Of a stretch of 64,000 nucleotides of DNA, positions 24,476 through 34,624 are shown in pieces. Position 1 is the stretch's first letter, and the number at the start of each line of letters is the position of its first letter. The DNA is from Epithemia pelagica. Its lineage: Eukaryota > Bacillariophyta > Bacillariophyceae > Surirellales > Surirellaceae. The position numbers and the translations under genes are program-made. The notes under the pieces are model-generated. The model was given only the letters and a program-made list of their open reading frames with translations, was not told the origin of the DNA and searched no databases. Location of the stretch: the NCBI GenBank assembly GCA_946965045.2, contig OX337237.1, forward strand, positions 3,162,001 through 3,226,000, in the 5' to 3' direction.

Positions 24476-26950
24476 ATGAGATACGGTGGTTCTTCTTCTT
24501 GTTCTTTCAAGGCGGGTGGCACTTGTTGTCTGGTTTTGTGGACCCTGGTGGTCCTCGTCACGGCCAAACGGGCTCTGTCGCAACGCAGCAGTAGCAGCTT
24601 CAGTAGCAGCTTTAGTAGCACTGCTACCCATTCCTCCTCCCGTCGGCAATCGCCAGTGCCATCTTCCTCCTCCTCCAGTTCCTCCAGCTCGTCGTCGTCG
24701 CCGAATACGTACTACACTGCCTTTGACGATGCCTCGTGGGCCATTACGTCCACCAATCTGTCCACGACCATTTTGAGTGCCGACAAGCAAGCTCTCTACG
24801 ATGACTTTGTCCAAACCTGTCGCAACAATGAGTGTGACGACAAGGAAGAAGCCCATCGCATCTACATGAATCGTCATCAACCGTCCTCTGTTTACAATTA
24901 TACGACAAGCGGTTTTCAAAAAGTTCAAGCACCGTCACAGTTGATGCAATTGTTGCATACCGTGTGGGATCGTCACCAGGAGGACGACAGTGTCGTTGTC
25001 GAAGACACTGCGCTCGACAGTTATTATCACACGGCCGTGCCACCGACCACGTACCTGTCCTTGCACGATCATGGCGGACCGGCCTTGGAAGCGGCCATTT
25101 CGCAAGCGGCCCGATCTGTGTTGGAGGAATGGACCGGACAACGCTTGGCCGCCAGTTCCGTCTATGGCATTCGCATTTATCACAATCAATCCATTTTAAC
25201 GCCCCATGTCGATCGATTGCCATTGGGTACGTGTGTATGAGAGTGTCCCAAGAGCCAAAACGTACTAGTTGCAGGGAATCCGAAGGATGATGATGACGAC
25301 GATAGAATGATTGACATCCCTGTCGTGGTCCAATCGTTGCAATGTGTGTGTGTTTGTCGTTTTCTCACTGTCTCTGTCTTGCTCTGTCCTTTACACTTTT
25401 TCATTTTCTCTTCCCTCTCTCGTGTGTTTTGCTTTGGGAATCCGTCTTGGCTTTTTTGTGTTGTTCTTGTTTTTTTGTTGTTGTGTGGTTCCGTCCCAAC
25501 ACACACACACACAGTGTGTTCGGCCATTCTCAATGTGGCCCAAGATGTGGAGGAGGATTGGATGTTGGAAGTCTATGGTCATGAGGGACACGCCACCAAT
25601 GTGACGATGCAACCCGGAGACATGGTCTTGTACGAAAGTCATGCCACGATTCATGGGAGACCCTTTCCCCTACAAGGCCGCTATTATGCCAATGTCTTTG
25701 TCCATTTTCAACCCATGGGACCCGCCCATTCCACCCAACCCATCATCATGACGAATGCCAATGGAACCAATCCATATCATTATCGTCGTCTCGCTCCACC
25801 CTTTGTGGTACCGGGATCCGTGTGGGAAACCCAATACTACCAGGAATTTCCTCGTGGATGGACCTTGTTGACGGATTTGGAACAATTGGCCTCGCATGGC
25901 GATGTCTATACCTTGCAATACGTGGTCCAACGACAAGTCGACTTGGTCACGGATCCGCAACGGCAGTGCAATCTCTTGTATCTGGCTATTCAAAATCGTC
26001 ACGTCGAGTTGGTCCACTACTTGATTCACGACCTGAACTATACCGTCAATCTCGTCTGTCATGGACAAACGCCTCTTGATTGGAGTATTCCGCAACAATC
26101 CCAATCTCCAGAACCACGACGAGACCATACGAGTAGTACCAACGACCACCAGAATGCCATTCGAGACCTGTTGATTCATCACGGAGCTCAACCCTATGAC
26201 CAATTGATTCGGGACCATCCACAGTTGCGACAAGTCTGGGACGATCCCTGTCAGGTCATGAGTGCCTTGGTATGGACCTTGGAGGGGGACGACGAGGATG
26301 ACGATGAGGAGGAGGACAATGACGACGAGGATGAAGTGGACGAAATTCTCGACTTTTTCTTTCACCATCTCGAGTACCATGTCAACATGATTTGTTTTCG
26401 CACGGCCGCGACACCCCTGGATTTGGTAGCCGCCTGGAAGGAAGGAACTGGTGTGAGTCTCCATGGCGGCGGCATGGGCCGGTATTTGCAACGCCACGGA
26501 GGAACCTATCAATCCGCCCTGACCACCCGCCATTCGCCACAACCACCACAGCGACACGACTCGCGATGCAACGTCATGCAGGAGGCAATGGAGTATGGGA
26601 GTATTGCCGTCCTGGATTTTTTGTTGGATACACTTCATTACGACATTCAAATGCAGTGTACAGACTCATCGGAAGATGATGATGATGAGGAGGACGAGGA
26701 GTACCAAGAAGAAGAACCAGAACAAGAGGAGAAGGATGCCGACAGACTGGAGACTCGTGACATGGACAAAGAAGATAATGACAATGATCCTGACACGAAC
26801 AACAACAACAACAAGAGACTGAGAACCCCCTTGGATGTCGCATTGGATACCTTTCAGGATCATTCTCATGAATTAGTGTTGCATTTGACCAACTGGGGCG
26901 CCCTCACGCATCGACAATGGCAGTATTACCAGCAACAACGCCATCCATGA
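24476..26950 (+). CDS. Prolyl 4-hydroxylase-like Fe(II)/2-oxoglutarate dioxygenase with ankyrin repeats
   Basis: Exons 24476-25226 and 25515-26950 are joined in phase 1 across a 288-bp intron, giving 728 aa. The first ATG is at 24476. An N-terminal hydrophobic segment (about 17-30) suggests an ER signal or anchor, followed by polySer. The dioxygenase domain has H244-x-D246 (TPHVDR), distal H297 (ESHATIHGRPF) and R306 nearby as the likely 2-oxoglutarate anchor, so the metal triad looks complete. The intron lies five codons after HxD. The match SAILNVAQDVEEDW...VTMQPGDMVLYESH is typical of the P4H alpha-subunit family. The region from about 340 holds ankyrin-like repeats (LLYLAIQNRHVELVHYLIHD; a later one starts PLDVALDTFQDHSHELVLHL), separated by acidic Asp/Glu runs. 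It likely hydroxylates prolines of secreted or wall proteins in the ER; the substrate is unknown. Confidence 0.85.
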
Positions 26951-29900
26951 ATGAATGCTGGCCCCCCACACACCCGTTCCGACAAACCGATCCACGAATC
27001 GGGAGGTGGCACTCGTCGTCGATCTAGGTAGTTCTATCATGCCCCTACTATCAAACACATCATCCTGTTAACAATACTACGACAAACTCCAAGTCTCTGA
27101 CGATTCTAGTATTCGATTTCTCTAGAGAGCCATACAGTCTCCGCCCAGCTTTTGTGCGCACGACGGATCGAGACGCGTTTGGCGCAAAGGGGGAATGGGT
27201 AAGACCACACAGTCCGACTTGTCGTCGTCAGGGGTCTCTCTCCTCGTCTCCTCCTCTGGTTCCAGTTCGAGACGTGTGTGTGAGTTTTGTTCGTTCTACC
27301 AGTAGAGTTGGAGGAAACAGCCGAGCCAACCAGTCTCTCACCATTTGGTCCTTCCAGCCCGCACTTTTCTGTTGGACAGGAACTCATCAATGGTGGAACG
27401 TGTACCATAGCTTTCATAGGTATGGTGTGGACCCAGCCACTTCCAAACACATGAAAGCTAGGGTACACGTTCCCCACCCAAAGTCGGCGTGCCACTCCCC
27501 AACCGATCCAGCGTTGCCGAAAAGAAAAAAAAACCGTCACCCATGGTTCTGACGTGTTGTGTACGTTCCAGTCTCCCAACAACACGGTCGTCGTTGGGCC
27601 TCTCTCATGACACGAGAATGCTTCGACCAATGGGTGGGGAGCTGCTTGGCTCCCGACCCCTTGGGCGAAGCACTCTTGCGTCATGCGCGCGCGGTAACGA
27701 CAGGTTCGTTCGTTCGTATAGAACAATGAGCGTATTCGGTCCGCAACAAACGAGGCTTGATCGGGCTTTTTCTTCGTCTTCGTCTTCTTCTTGTTCTTCT
27801 TCTTTTCGTTGGGGAGAATCCACCCGACACTGAAATCGCCTACCTATGGTAGTTAGCGGGTGTATTGTGATCCATATACTGCGATCCAGACATTCCAAAA
27901 AATAGTAAGGCGGTATACACAAAAGAAGGACCGTCACTCCAATTCGTGACCCGACTCGAGAGACGATAGCGCGTCTGTCGACCACGACCACGATCACGAC
28001 TTCTGGCTCGCGCGCCTACCGAACCCGAATGCCGCATTAAGCGACGAGCGAAACCAAAAAAGATCGACGTGAGCACCAGAATCCATTGGGGTTTGGGTGC
28101 AAGCCTTTGGTTCTCGTTTTGTCTGTTGGTAGAAGATACAACAGCGTTCGGGTGCGGTGTTTCGGTTGGAAAGAGTTCTCTTAGAGGGTATCTTTTTCGT
28201 CTCTTTTCTTGTAAAGTGCCAGTTGGAAGCGTGTGTTGGAGCCGTGACTCTTTGTGTCCCTGTTGTTGTTGAGGAATCTCTCTCTCTCTCGTTGTGTGTC
28301 TTTTTGGTTGGTCGAGCCATACGCCAAGTGCAACAACAACAAGAACAACACTATTGAATCCAAGGTTGGTTTGTGCACGAGTGGTGCACCCCAATTGTCG
28401 AAACACTCACTCACTCGTTTGGTTGGTTGGATGGATTCAAACCCACCACCACCACCACCCATCGATTCAGCTAGAGGCACCCAAGATACTACGAGGGAGT
28501 CAGACCTCTTCGTTATTAAACCCCTATCCAACACATTAGCTAGCAATACTTACTACCACGAAATCAACAAGTCTCAGACTATCCTAGTATTCGAGTTCCA
28601 ATAGAGAGAGAGCCTTCGTCCACGCCCCCAATACATTCTCCACCCAGCTTCGCGCCAGACGGATCGTAAAGGCCTTCCACACAACTGGGACATGGAACCA
28701 GACCACATTCCAATGGGTCTCTCCCCTCTCGTTCCAGTGGTAACACGTGATGGTAGTGGATTCTGTGCCGAGAGGAATGGACACCGAGCATCCCATGTCT
28801 CTCCATGGTTCGTCCGCTCGCTTCGGGTCGACCGCAACGAACGTGTACTACAGCTTCAATCTGTTTGGTATTGGCACGGAGACGTTGGGCAACGTCTCCG
28901 GGCCACTACCAAACAAATTCAAGCTGGAGCCTTGTCGTCGAACGACACTCACCAATTCGGACTTAAATGGCGGCAAGTCTCCTTCTCTACAAAAAAGTCT
29001 TTTGCCGCAAAAGTCGCAACAGTTATCTGAAAACTGGGTCGTGAGCCAAACAGCTCCCGACCCAGTTTTGAGACAACTGTTGCGTCATTCGCGAAAGACA
29101 CTTGGTTCGTATCGAACGAGACTTGCAGCAGCGTTGGATTGGCAGCTCGTCGTGTTGGAACCATCTCCACCACCACCGCCAGTAGTCGTCGTGCCGCAAA
29201 AGATCCATGGTGGAACGTGTCCCACAGCTTTTATTACTTGTGTATAGTTTTGCGACGGGCATGACAAGTCCATTCGCCAACACAGAACCATCTATGCGAA
29301 TGGACAGGTCCTGCCGTCGCAAAAAGTCTGCCTGGCAGAATAGTACAAGCTTGGTACGAACAAAACCACCCATTCGGACCGACACGACGACAGTTTGTCC
29401 GCAGCAACCGCGCCTGGAGAGGGCTTCTTCTTCTTCTTCTTCTTTGGGTGAATCCACCACGATGAAACCGCCGTTGTGGTGCAAAAGGGGATTCGGAATT
29501 CGGAATGACTTGTGTGTTGTCTTGTGCAGCAACTCTCGTGTAGAGGTAAAACCTCATTCAATAATAAGTAAGGCGGTAAACAATAATTCCCGTCCCTCCA
29601 TTCGTGGGAGTCGCATCCAGGACTGCGCGCGTGCCCACCATCACGACCAAGACTCCCGACTCGCGCGTCCCCCGAAATCTGGCGAAGCATCCAGCGACGA
29701 GAGAAAAAGACCGAATCCAAACCCAAATCCACGTCAAGAGAGCGAGAAGAGAATCCATTTGGGTGCAAGCCTTGTTCTAGTTGTCTGTAGTAGAAGATAC
29801 AATAGCGTTCGGGTGCAGTGGTTCGGTTGAAAAAAGAGTTCTTCGACGTCAAAAGGGGGAATATCTTTTTCGTTTTGTCGAGTGCCAGTTGGAAGCGTGC

Positions 29901-29970
29901 GTTGGAGCCGTGACTCTCCGTGTGTCTCTTTCTCTCGTTGTGTGTCGTTTTGGTCGAGCCATACGCCACG

Positions 29971-30004
<34 letters not shown>

Positions 30005-30166
30005 CTCTTGAATCCAAGGTTGGTGTGTGCCGGAGAATCGTTTGGTGTGGTGCATGCCAATTGTCGAAACACTCACTCACTCACTCACTCACTCGTTTGG
30101 TTGGTTGGATTCGAACCCAATACCACCACAGTTTCCTCCATTGTTCTCGCTACTCTCCCAAAAGAA
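26951..30166. other. 3.2-kb region: duplicated upstream block of the lipase-like gene
   Basis: No intact gene. Two imperfect copies of one block lie in tandem: about 27106-28440 and 28580-30115. The clearest match is 28080-28440 against 29750-30115, sharing gaatccatt..gggtgcaagcc, agaagatacaa.agcgttcgggtgc, gtgccagttggaagcgtg and the cactcactcactcgtttggttggttgg end. The second copy runs directly into the lipase start, so both look like promoter/5' UTR sequence. Simple repeats in the second copy are longer: (CAA)n at 29970-30003 and (ACTC)n at 30070-30094. Confidence 0.6.
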
Positions 30167-31552
30167 ATGTCTCGTCATCCCTTTCAATGGCCGTCCGATT
30201 TGTCGGTCGAATTGTCTCAAGTGGGCCATGCCACCTTTTTGGCCACCGTCTGGCAGAGTTTGGTATCCTTTGCTCAAGAGTTGCGCAAACAACAACAACA
30301 ATCCCAAACTGACTCGGACGACAACGACGACGACTATGTCTTGGAAGGCTTGCCCCTGGATCCCACGACCGGCCAAGTAGCTCGTACCTTGACCACGGTC
30401 ACGGCCGAACAAGTCTGGGATTTGGTGCAAGAAAATCAAGATGTCTTGGTACGGGACGACTCGAACCACCAAAACAACCAAACCAACAAGAGGGGCTTGT
30501 GGACCAAGACGATGCAAGATTGGATTTGGACACAGTTTGTCCAACTCTTGGAAACCTGTCCTCCCGGTACCTTGTCCCTCGTGGCCTGGGACAATGATTC
30601 CGACAAGGAAATGTCCTATGTCTTGGTACGAGAAGCGCATGAAAAACGATTGACCTTGGTCTTGTTGGGCAATTCCAATCAGAACAATCACATGGTATCC
30701 CCCTGGTATCTCGCACAATCGCCCTTTGCCCTGTTGGAACACGCCTGTCGTGGTCGTGACAAGAACAACCACAAGGGAACGTCACCATTGGAACCTCCCA
30801 CGGTCCATGCCGGCATGTCCCACCTCTTGTTTGGTTCCTTGAATGGACAATCCTCCTCCTTACTGGACCGGATTGGCCACTCCTTGCACCCCTGGTTGCA
30901 AGCCTTTCCCAAATATCAACTCTACGTGACGGGATCGCCCGGTGTGGGGGCCGGACTGGCCCAACTCGTGGCCGTCACCTTGGCCTGTCATTCCATGGAC
31001 CATTCCCCCAAGGACCGGGCGGCCACCCACACAACAACAACGACCAGTTCCAAATCCACAAACGACGACGATACCGTGTCGCCCTTGCCGTCACAACTGC
31101 CTCACCTTTCGACTCCCATTTCCTGTATTGCCTGGGGGGCCCCGCGCCTGGGCAATCATGGATGGTTGCAACACGTTCAAGTCTTGGAACAAGCAAATCG
31201 CCTTCGACTGTTGCGCATTCACACCACTGACGCAACGACGACAACAGGGCCCGTGTGGGGATTTTGTCATGTCGGATTTCAATTGAACTTGTCGTCCAAT
31301 ACGACTGCCGTTGTACAAGTGTCGTATCCCAAATTGACCGACACGTGTGGGGCCCGCTTGCACCGAGCCTGGTCCAATCGACTGTCCTTCTTGGGTCACA
31401 CCACCCATAAAAAGTCCCTCCTCGAGGCATGGCACCCCTATGCGCAAGCCCTCCAAGCGTGTCGATCCGACGTGGCGCAATGGGACTGGAAGGAATTGTA
31501 TCAAACCACCTCCTATACGGGATTTGGGGACCCTTTCACCAAATCCATTTAG
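30167..31552 (+). CDS. Class 3 lipase-like alpha/beta hydrolase, altered nucleophile motif
   Basis: 461 aa from ATG 30167 (cccaaaagaaATG); the frame is open upstream but that part is the duplicated UTR block. Lipase_3 landmarks in order: VHAGMSHLL (213-221); the nucleophile elbow, which reads VTGSPGVGAGLAQL (254-267) where the family has TGHSLGGALAxL; IAWGAPRLGN (321-330), matching the family's FGxPRVGN; the acid region HTTDATTTTGPVWGFCHVG (352-370); and the C-terminal EAWHPYAQAL (420-429), which may give the His. The Asp and His are plausible, but GxSxG is absent. It may be catalytically dead or use a different geometry. No signal peptide was seen, so it is probably cytosolic. A Gln- and Asp-rich loop (41-56) and a Thr/Ser loop (287-306) are insertions. 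Confidence 0.75.
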   Translation: MSRHPFQWPSDLSVELSQVGHATFLATVWQSLVSFAQELRKQQQQSQTDSDDNDDDYVLEGLPLDPTTGQVARTLTTVTAEQVWDLVQENQDVLVRDDSNHQNNQTNKRGLWTKTMQDWIWTQFVQLLETCPPGTLSLVAWDNDSDKEMSYVLVREAHEKRLTLVLLGNSNQNNHMVSPWYLAQSPFALLEHACRGRDKNNHKGTSPLEPPTVHAGMSHLLFGSLNGQSSSLLDRIGHSLHPWLQAFPKYQLYVTGSPGVGAGLAQLVAVTLACHSMDHSPKDRAATHTTTTTSSKSTNDDDTVSPLPSQLPHLSTPISCIAWGAPRLGNHGWLQHVQVLEQANRLRLLRIHTTDATTTTGPVWGFCHVGFQLNLSSNTTAVVQVSYPKLTDTCGARLHRAWSNRLSFLGHTTHKKSLLEAWHPYAQALQACRSDVAQWDWKELYQTTSYTGFGDPFTKSI

Positions 31553-31998
31553 AGGTATATCGATTGGTAGCCACGCCACCACAACGACAAGAACAACAAC
31601 AAGAACAACAACGACGACAAATCATACAACCGACACTTGAGGGTGTTTCGTTTCTCTCGCTCTCTGTACGAATAATACGATTCGAATGACAATCGTATAT
31701 CTAGTCTCCACAGTTGCACACGCAACATTTGCCTCTTCTTTATTCTCTCTCTCTAGTATGAGTCGTAGCCTCGTGATTCGTAGCATGGAATCCGTGGCAC
31801 AATCCTTTGGATATACACTCTACTATTTTACTCTTGCGTAAAAGGTTGTGTTGGGGGTACATTCTCACACAACCATTTTGTGGTCCACAAGACGCTTGGA
31901 GGCGTCGGACGCCTGGTGCATTCGTCTTTTCTCCTTTGAAATCAAACAATATTCCCCCTCTTTGGATTCCTTCCATTCATCTACAGGTTGCGATTGAA
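31553..31998. other. Convergent 3' flanks
   Basis: Space between the lipase-like gene (plus) and the glycosyltransferase gene (minus). (CAA)-like and (TC)n repeats; no gene seen. Confidence 0.5.
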
Positions 31999-33852
31999 TT
32001 ATTTGGCTGCCGAGGCACGTTGCTCTTCTTGTTTCCCAGTGGCTTTGGGGGCCTGGTTCTTGTTGTGGTTGGCCATTTGCTTTTGCTTTTGCTGCTGCTG
32101 CTTCTTTTTCTTGTTTTTGTTCTTGTTCTTCGTGTCGTCGTCCTCATTGACATTCTTTTTCCACGCCGTCAAGAGATGGGGATCGACCGCCACATGAGGC
32201 TCGTCGTCCTTTGGAGAAAAGACGACCCGATGCAAACAATCGTGAAAGACGACATGTTCGCAGGGCAATTGTTCCTTCTTGGCCGCATACCGCAAAATAT
32301 TGGTTGACAAGTGGGGATCGTGTGGGAGCAATTGCATGCGAGGGGGAGACAAGGCCACGGTCAAAGAGCTATTGGCCGAGGTCATACCGAGTTGCTCGGC
32401 TTGTTGTTGTTGCTGCTGTTCAATCATGCCGAGCAAATCGTATTGACATTGGGGTGTGAACCACGTCGAGGCCCGATACAGAGCCACGCCTCCAAAACAG
32501 GACCGGACGGGAGCCAATTGGTACTTTCCCGTAGTAGTAAGGTTATCGTCCTGGTGCACACTGTCGGATGGATCCTTATGCATGGCACTGTAGTCATTGG
32601 CTTGTTGTTGCAAGTACTGCATGAGATCGTACTGGGTAAAGACGACGTGTTTGGATGAATGGTGGTGTTTGGCCGCCTGCTTGGCTTGGCCCAAGGTATT
32701 GGGAATAATGGAAGGATCTTCACCTTGATAATACCGGCCCAATAAACGTTGTTTGGCGACAAAGCCAAAGGTATCGGGCCAGGCGACAAAGGCATAATTG
32801 TCATAATAAAACAACATGTCTTGCAATCGTTTCGGTACCGCGTAACGACGAGCCGCAGCGGCACGAGGTTCCTGCCATTGCTTCCATTGCAATTGGGCCG
32901 ATTCGACGGGATGGTCCACCCAATGTCCGGCTCCACACACAACCTGAAACGTGTGCATTGTGCGGCTTCGTTGCACAAGTTCGGCGGCCGTGGGAAAGGA
33001 CCACAAATCCAAATCCAACAGGATCACCACGTCGTCGTCTTGGTGGTCGCCGCCAGTGGGATACACGAGTCGCCGAATGCGTTCGCGTTGCAAATCTCGA
33101 ATTTGTGCCAACCGTTGAATGCGATGACTGGCAATCTGTCGGGGAGGGACATGGGTGGTGGTGGGATCGGGCGAGTGTTGGAGTTGCCACAACACATCGT
33201 CTTGAACTTCGAGATGGACCGGGCCACAATTCCAGTGACGAGTTTGTTGGCGCGAGGCCTCGTCGACATGTTTGGCCACGATATGAATCAACGCATGGTA
33301 CTGACACGACAAGTCGTGGAGTAACTCCCACGTCGACTCTCGCACTTGATGAGTATCCATGACCAAACCAGCCACCACGATACGTGGTGCTGTTGGGGAG
33401 GAATCCACGCCTGCAGCTTTGGAACCATCCACGAAACGGTCCCACTTCAAACTGGCATCGGCCTTTGGCTCCTTCCATTCCTGCAATGTCAATTCGGGTG
33501 ATGCTTGACTGGGAGGAGGATCAAGACGACGTACCGCACCATCCTGAATCATGTGTGGGACAAGGCCCGCCATGGTGGTGGTGCTGGTGGTGTGTCTGCC
33601 GCGATTGCTTTCCAACATGTACCAGGCGGATGCGGGAACCGAGTCGGGAAAGACTTGGCTATGCAACAAGAGAGGCACCAAAATCCACAAGGTAAACACC
33701 GAGACAAAGAGTAATACGGCGCAATGCTTGGAAGTTCCAGTGGATCGCCGTCCTTGCTTGCATCGTTCGCATCGTGCTGTTCGTGTACTTGTTGTTGTTG
33801 TTGTTCCACTGCAATTGGCATTGCCCATGGTCATGGCTCCAGTTTGTGTCAT
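31999..33852 (-). CDS. Putative type II membrane glycosyltransferase
   Basis: 617 aa, single exon, ATG at 33852. A basic Cys/Arg tail (24-43) precedes one transmembrane helix, CAVLLFVSVFTLWILVPLLL (44-63), a Golgi type II layout. The lumenal domain starts near 155 (RIVVAGLVMDT). It has a DxD motif in VVILLDLDLWSFP (D280, D282), typical of nucleotide-sugar and metal binding, then SCFGGVALYRASTW (451-464) and CEHVVFHDCLHR (531-542) near the end of the domain. This order (DxD, GG-aromatic strand, late His) resembles GT69/CAP59-like and related GT-A enzymes, but I cannot fix the family. The tail from about 565 is Lys/Asn/Gln-rich low complexity. Donor and acceptor are unknown. Confidence 0.65.
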   Translation of the reverse strand: MTQTGAMTMGNANCSGTTTTTSTRTARCERCKQGRRSTGTSKHCAVLLFVSVFTLWILVPLLLHSQVFPDSVPASAWYMLESNRGRHTTSTTTMAGLVPHMIQDGAVRRLDPPPSQASPELTLQEWKEPKADASLKWDRFVDGSKAAGVDSSPTAPRIVVAGLVMDTHQVRESTWELLHDLSCQYHALIHIVAKHVDEASRQQTRHWNCGPVHLEVQDDVLWQLQHSPDPTTTHVPPRQIASHRIQRLAQIRDLQRERIRRLVYPTGGDHQDDDVVILLDLDLWSFPTAAELVQRSRTMHTFQVVCGAGHWVDHPVESAQLQWKQWQEPRAAAARRYAVPKRLQDMLFYYDNYAFVAWPDTFGFVAKQRLLGRYYQGEDPSIIPNTLGQAKQAAKHHHSSKHVVFTQYDLMQYLQQQANDYSAMHKDPSDSVHQDDNLTTTGKYQLAPVRSCFGGVALYRASTWFTPQCQYDLLGMIEQQQQQQAEQLGMTSANSSLTVALSPPRMQLLPHDPHLSTNILRYAAKKEQLPCEHVVFHDCLHRVVFSPKDDEPHVAVDPHLLTAWKKNVNEDDDTKNKNKNKKKKQQQQKQKQMANHNKNQAPKATGKQEEQRASAAK

Positions 33853-34624
33853 GGTGGCGCGAGAATGGAGGGAAGAAAATTAAGTTTGTGGTACGAGCCA
33901 CGGTGGAGCGTGACGAGAGTTTTGGGAATATGATCGTTCTTCTTTTTTGTGAGACTGACTGTGAACATGCTTGTATGGGTTGCACACTGGATGGGTTTTC
34001 ATTCCATTTCCATCGAAAACCAAGACAGAGCACCTCTTTCTGTCTCGTTTTGCAAGAACTTTGTCGGAGTCGTTTCGGCTCCAAAGTTTCCGAACCCATT
34101 GTGAGGATGAGTTTTTTGTCTTCCCCAGAATCGGCACCGTGGAAAAAGTGCCGGCCTATTTCACTCTGGATCACCCCGCGCGCACACCCGTCACACGCAC
34201 GACCCTCCTTTCTCTATGACTGATCGACAGACAGACGCCTATGCCCCAAAATGTCCAGTCAATGTCCGGAGTGTCACCCTCCTAAAGTCATTTCAATCGC
34301 TCAACGGAGCTGTTCCGAGAGTCATTGATAAGTATCGGAGAATCCACAGAGAGCGTGCGACAGTCCTACGACTACCAAATGACTCTCCAACTGAGCTCGC
34401 CTTTTATCAAAAGTTCAAACTTGTTGGGGAAAAGATAGCCCTACGACCTATCCTTTCGACTACACACAAGCAAGGAGAGTTCGGGTTGTGGTGCTGTTGC
34501 TGCGGTTTCGTATTCATAGAACTACCTACATTAGAGTTGGAAGTGGCAACCACAATACCAACAACTGTTCGTTGTTGTTGTTTCTAGTTTGTCTTTTGCA
34601 ATTCCAAACTACGACGACGACACC
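33853..34624. other. Divergent promoter region
   Basis: Lies between the glycosyltransferase (minus) and the histone demethylase (plus). Frames of about 120-170 codons exist on both strands but overlap each other and lack domains. Probably a bidirectional promoter with UTRs. Confidence 0.45.

Noticed and set aside
30100-30120. ggattcgaaccc (B-box complement) upstream of the lipase-like gene
   Set aside because: The T-arm stem does not pair and no A box is present; it is part of the duplicated 5' UTR block.
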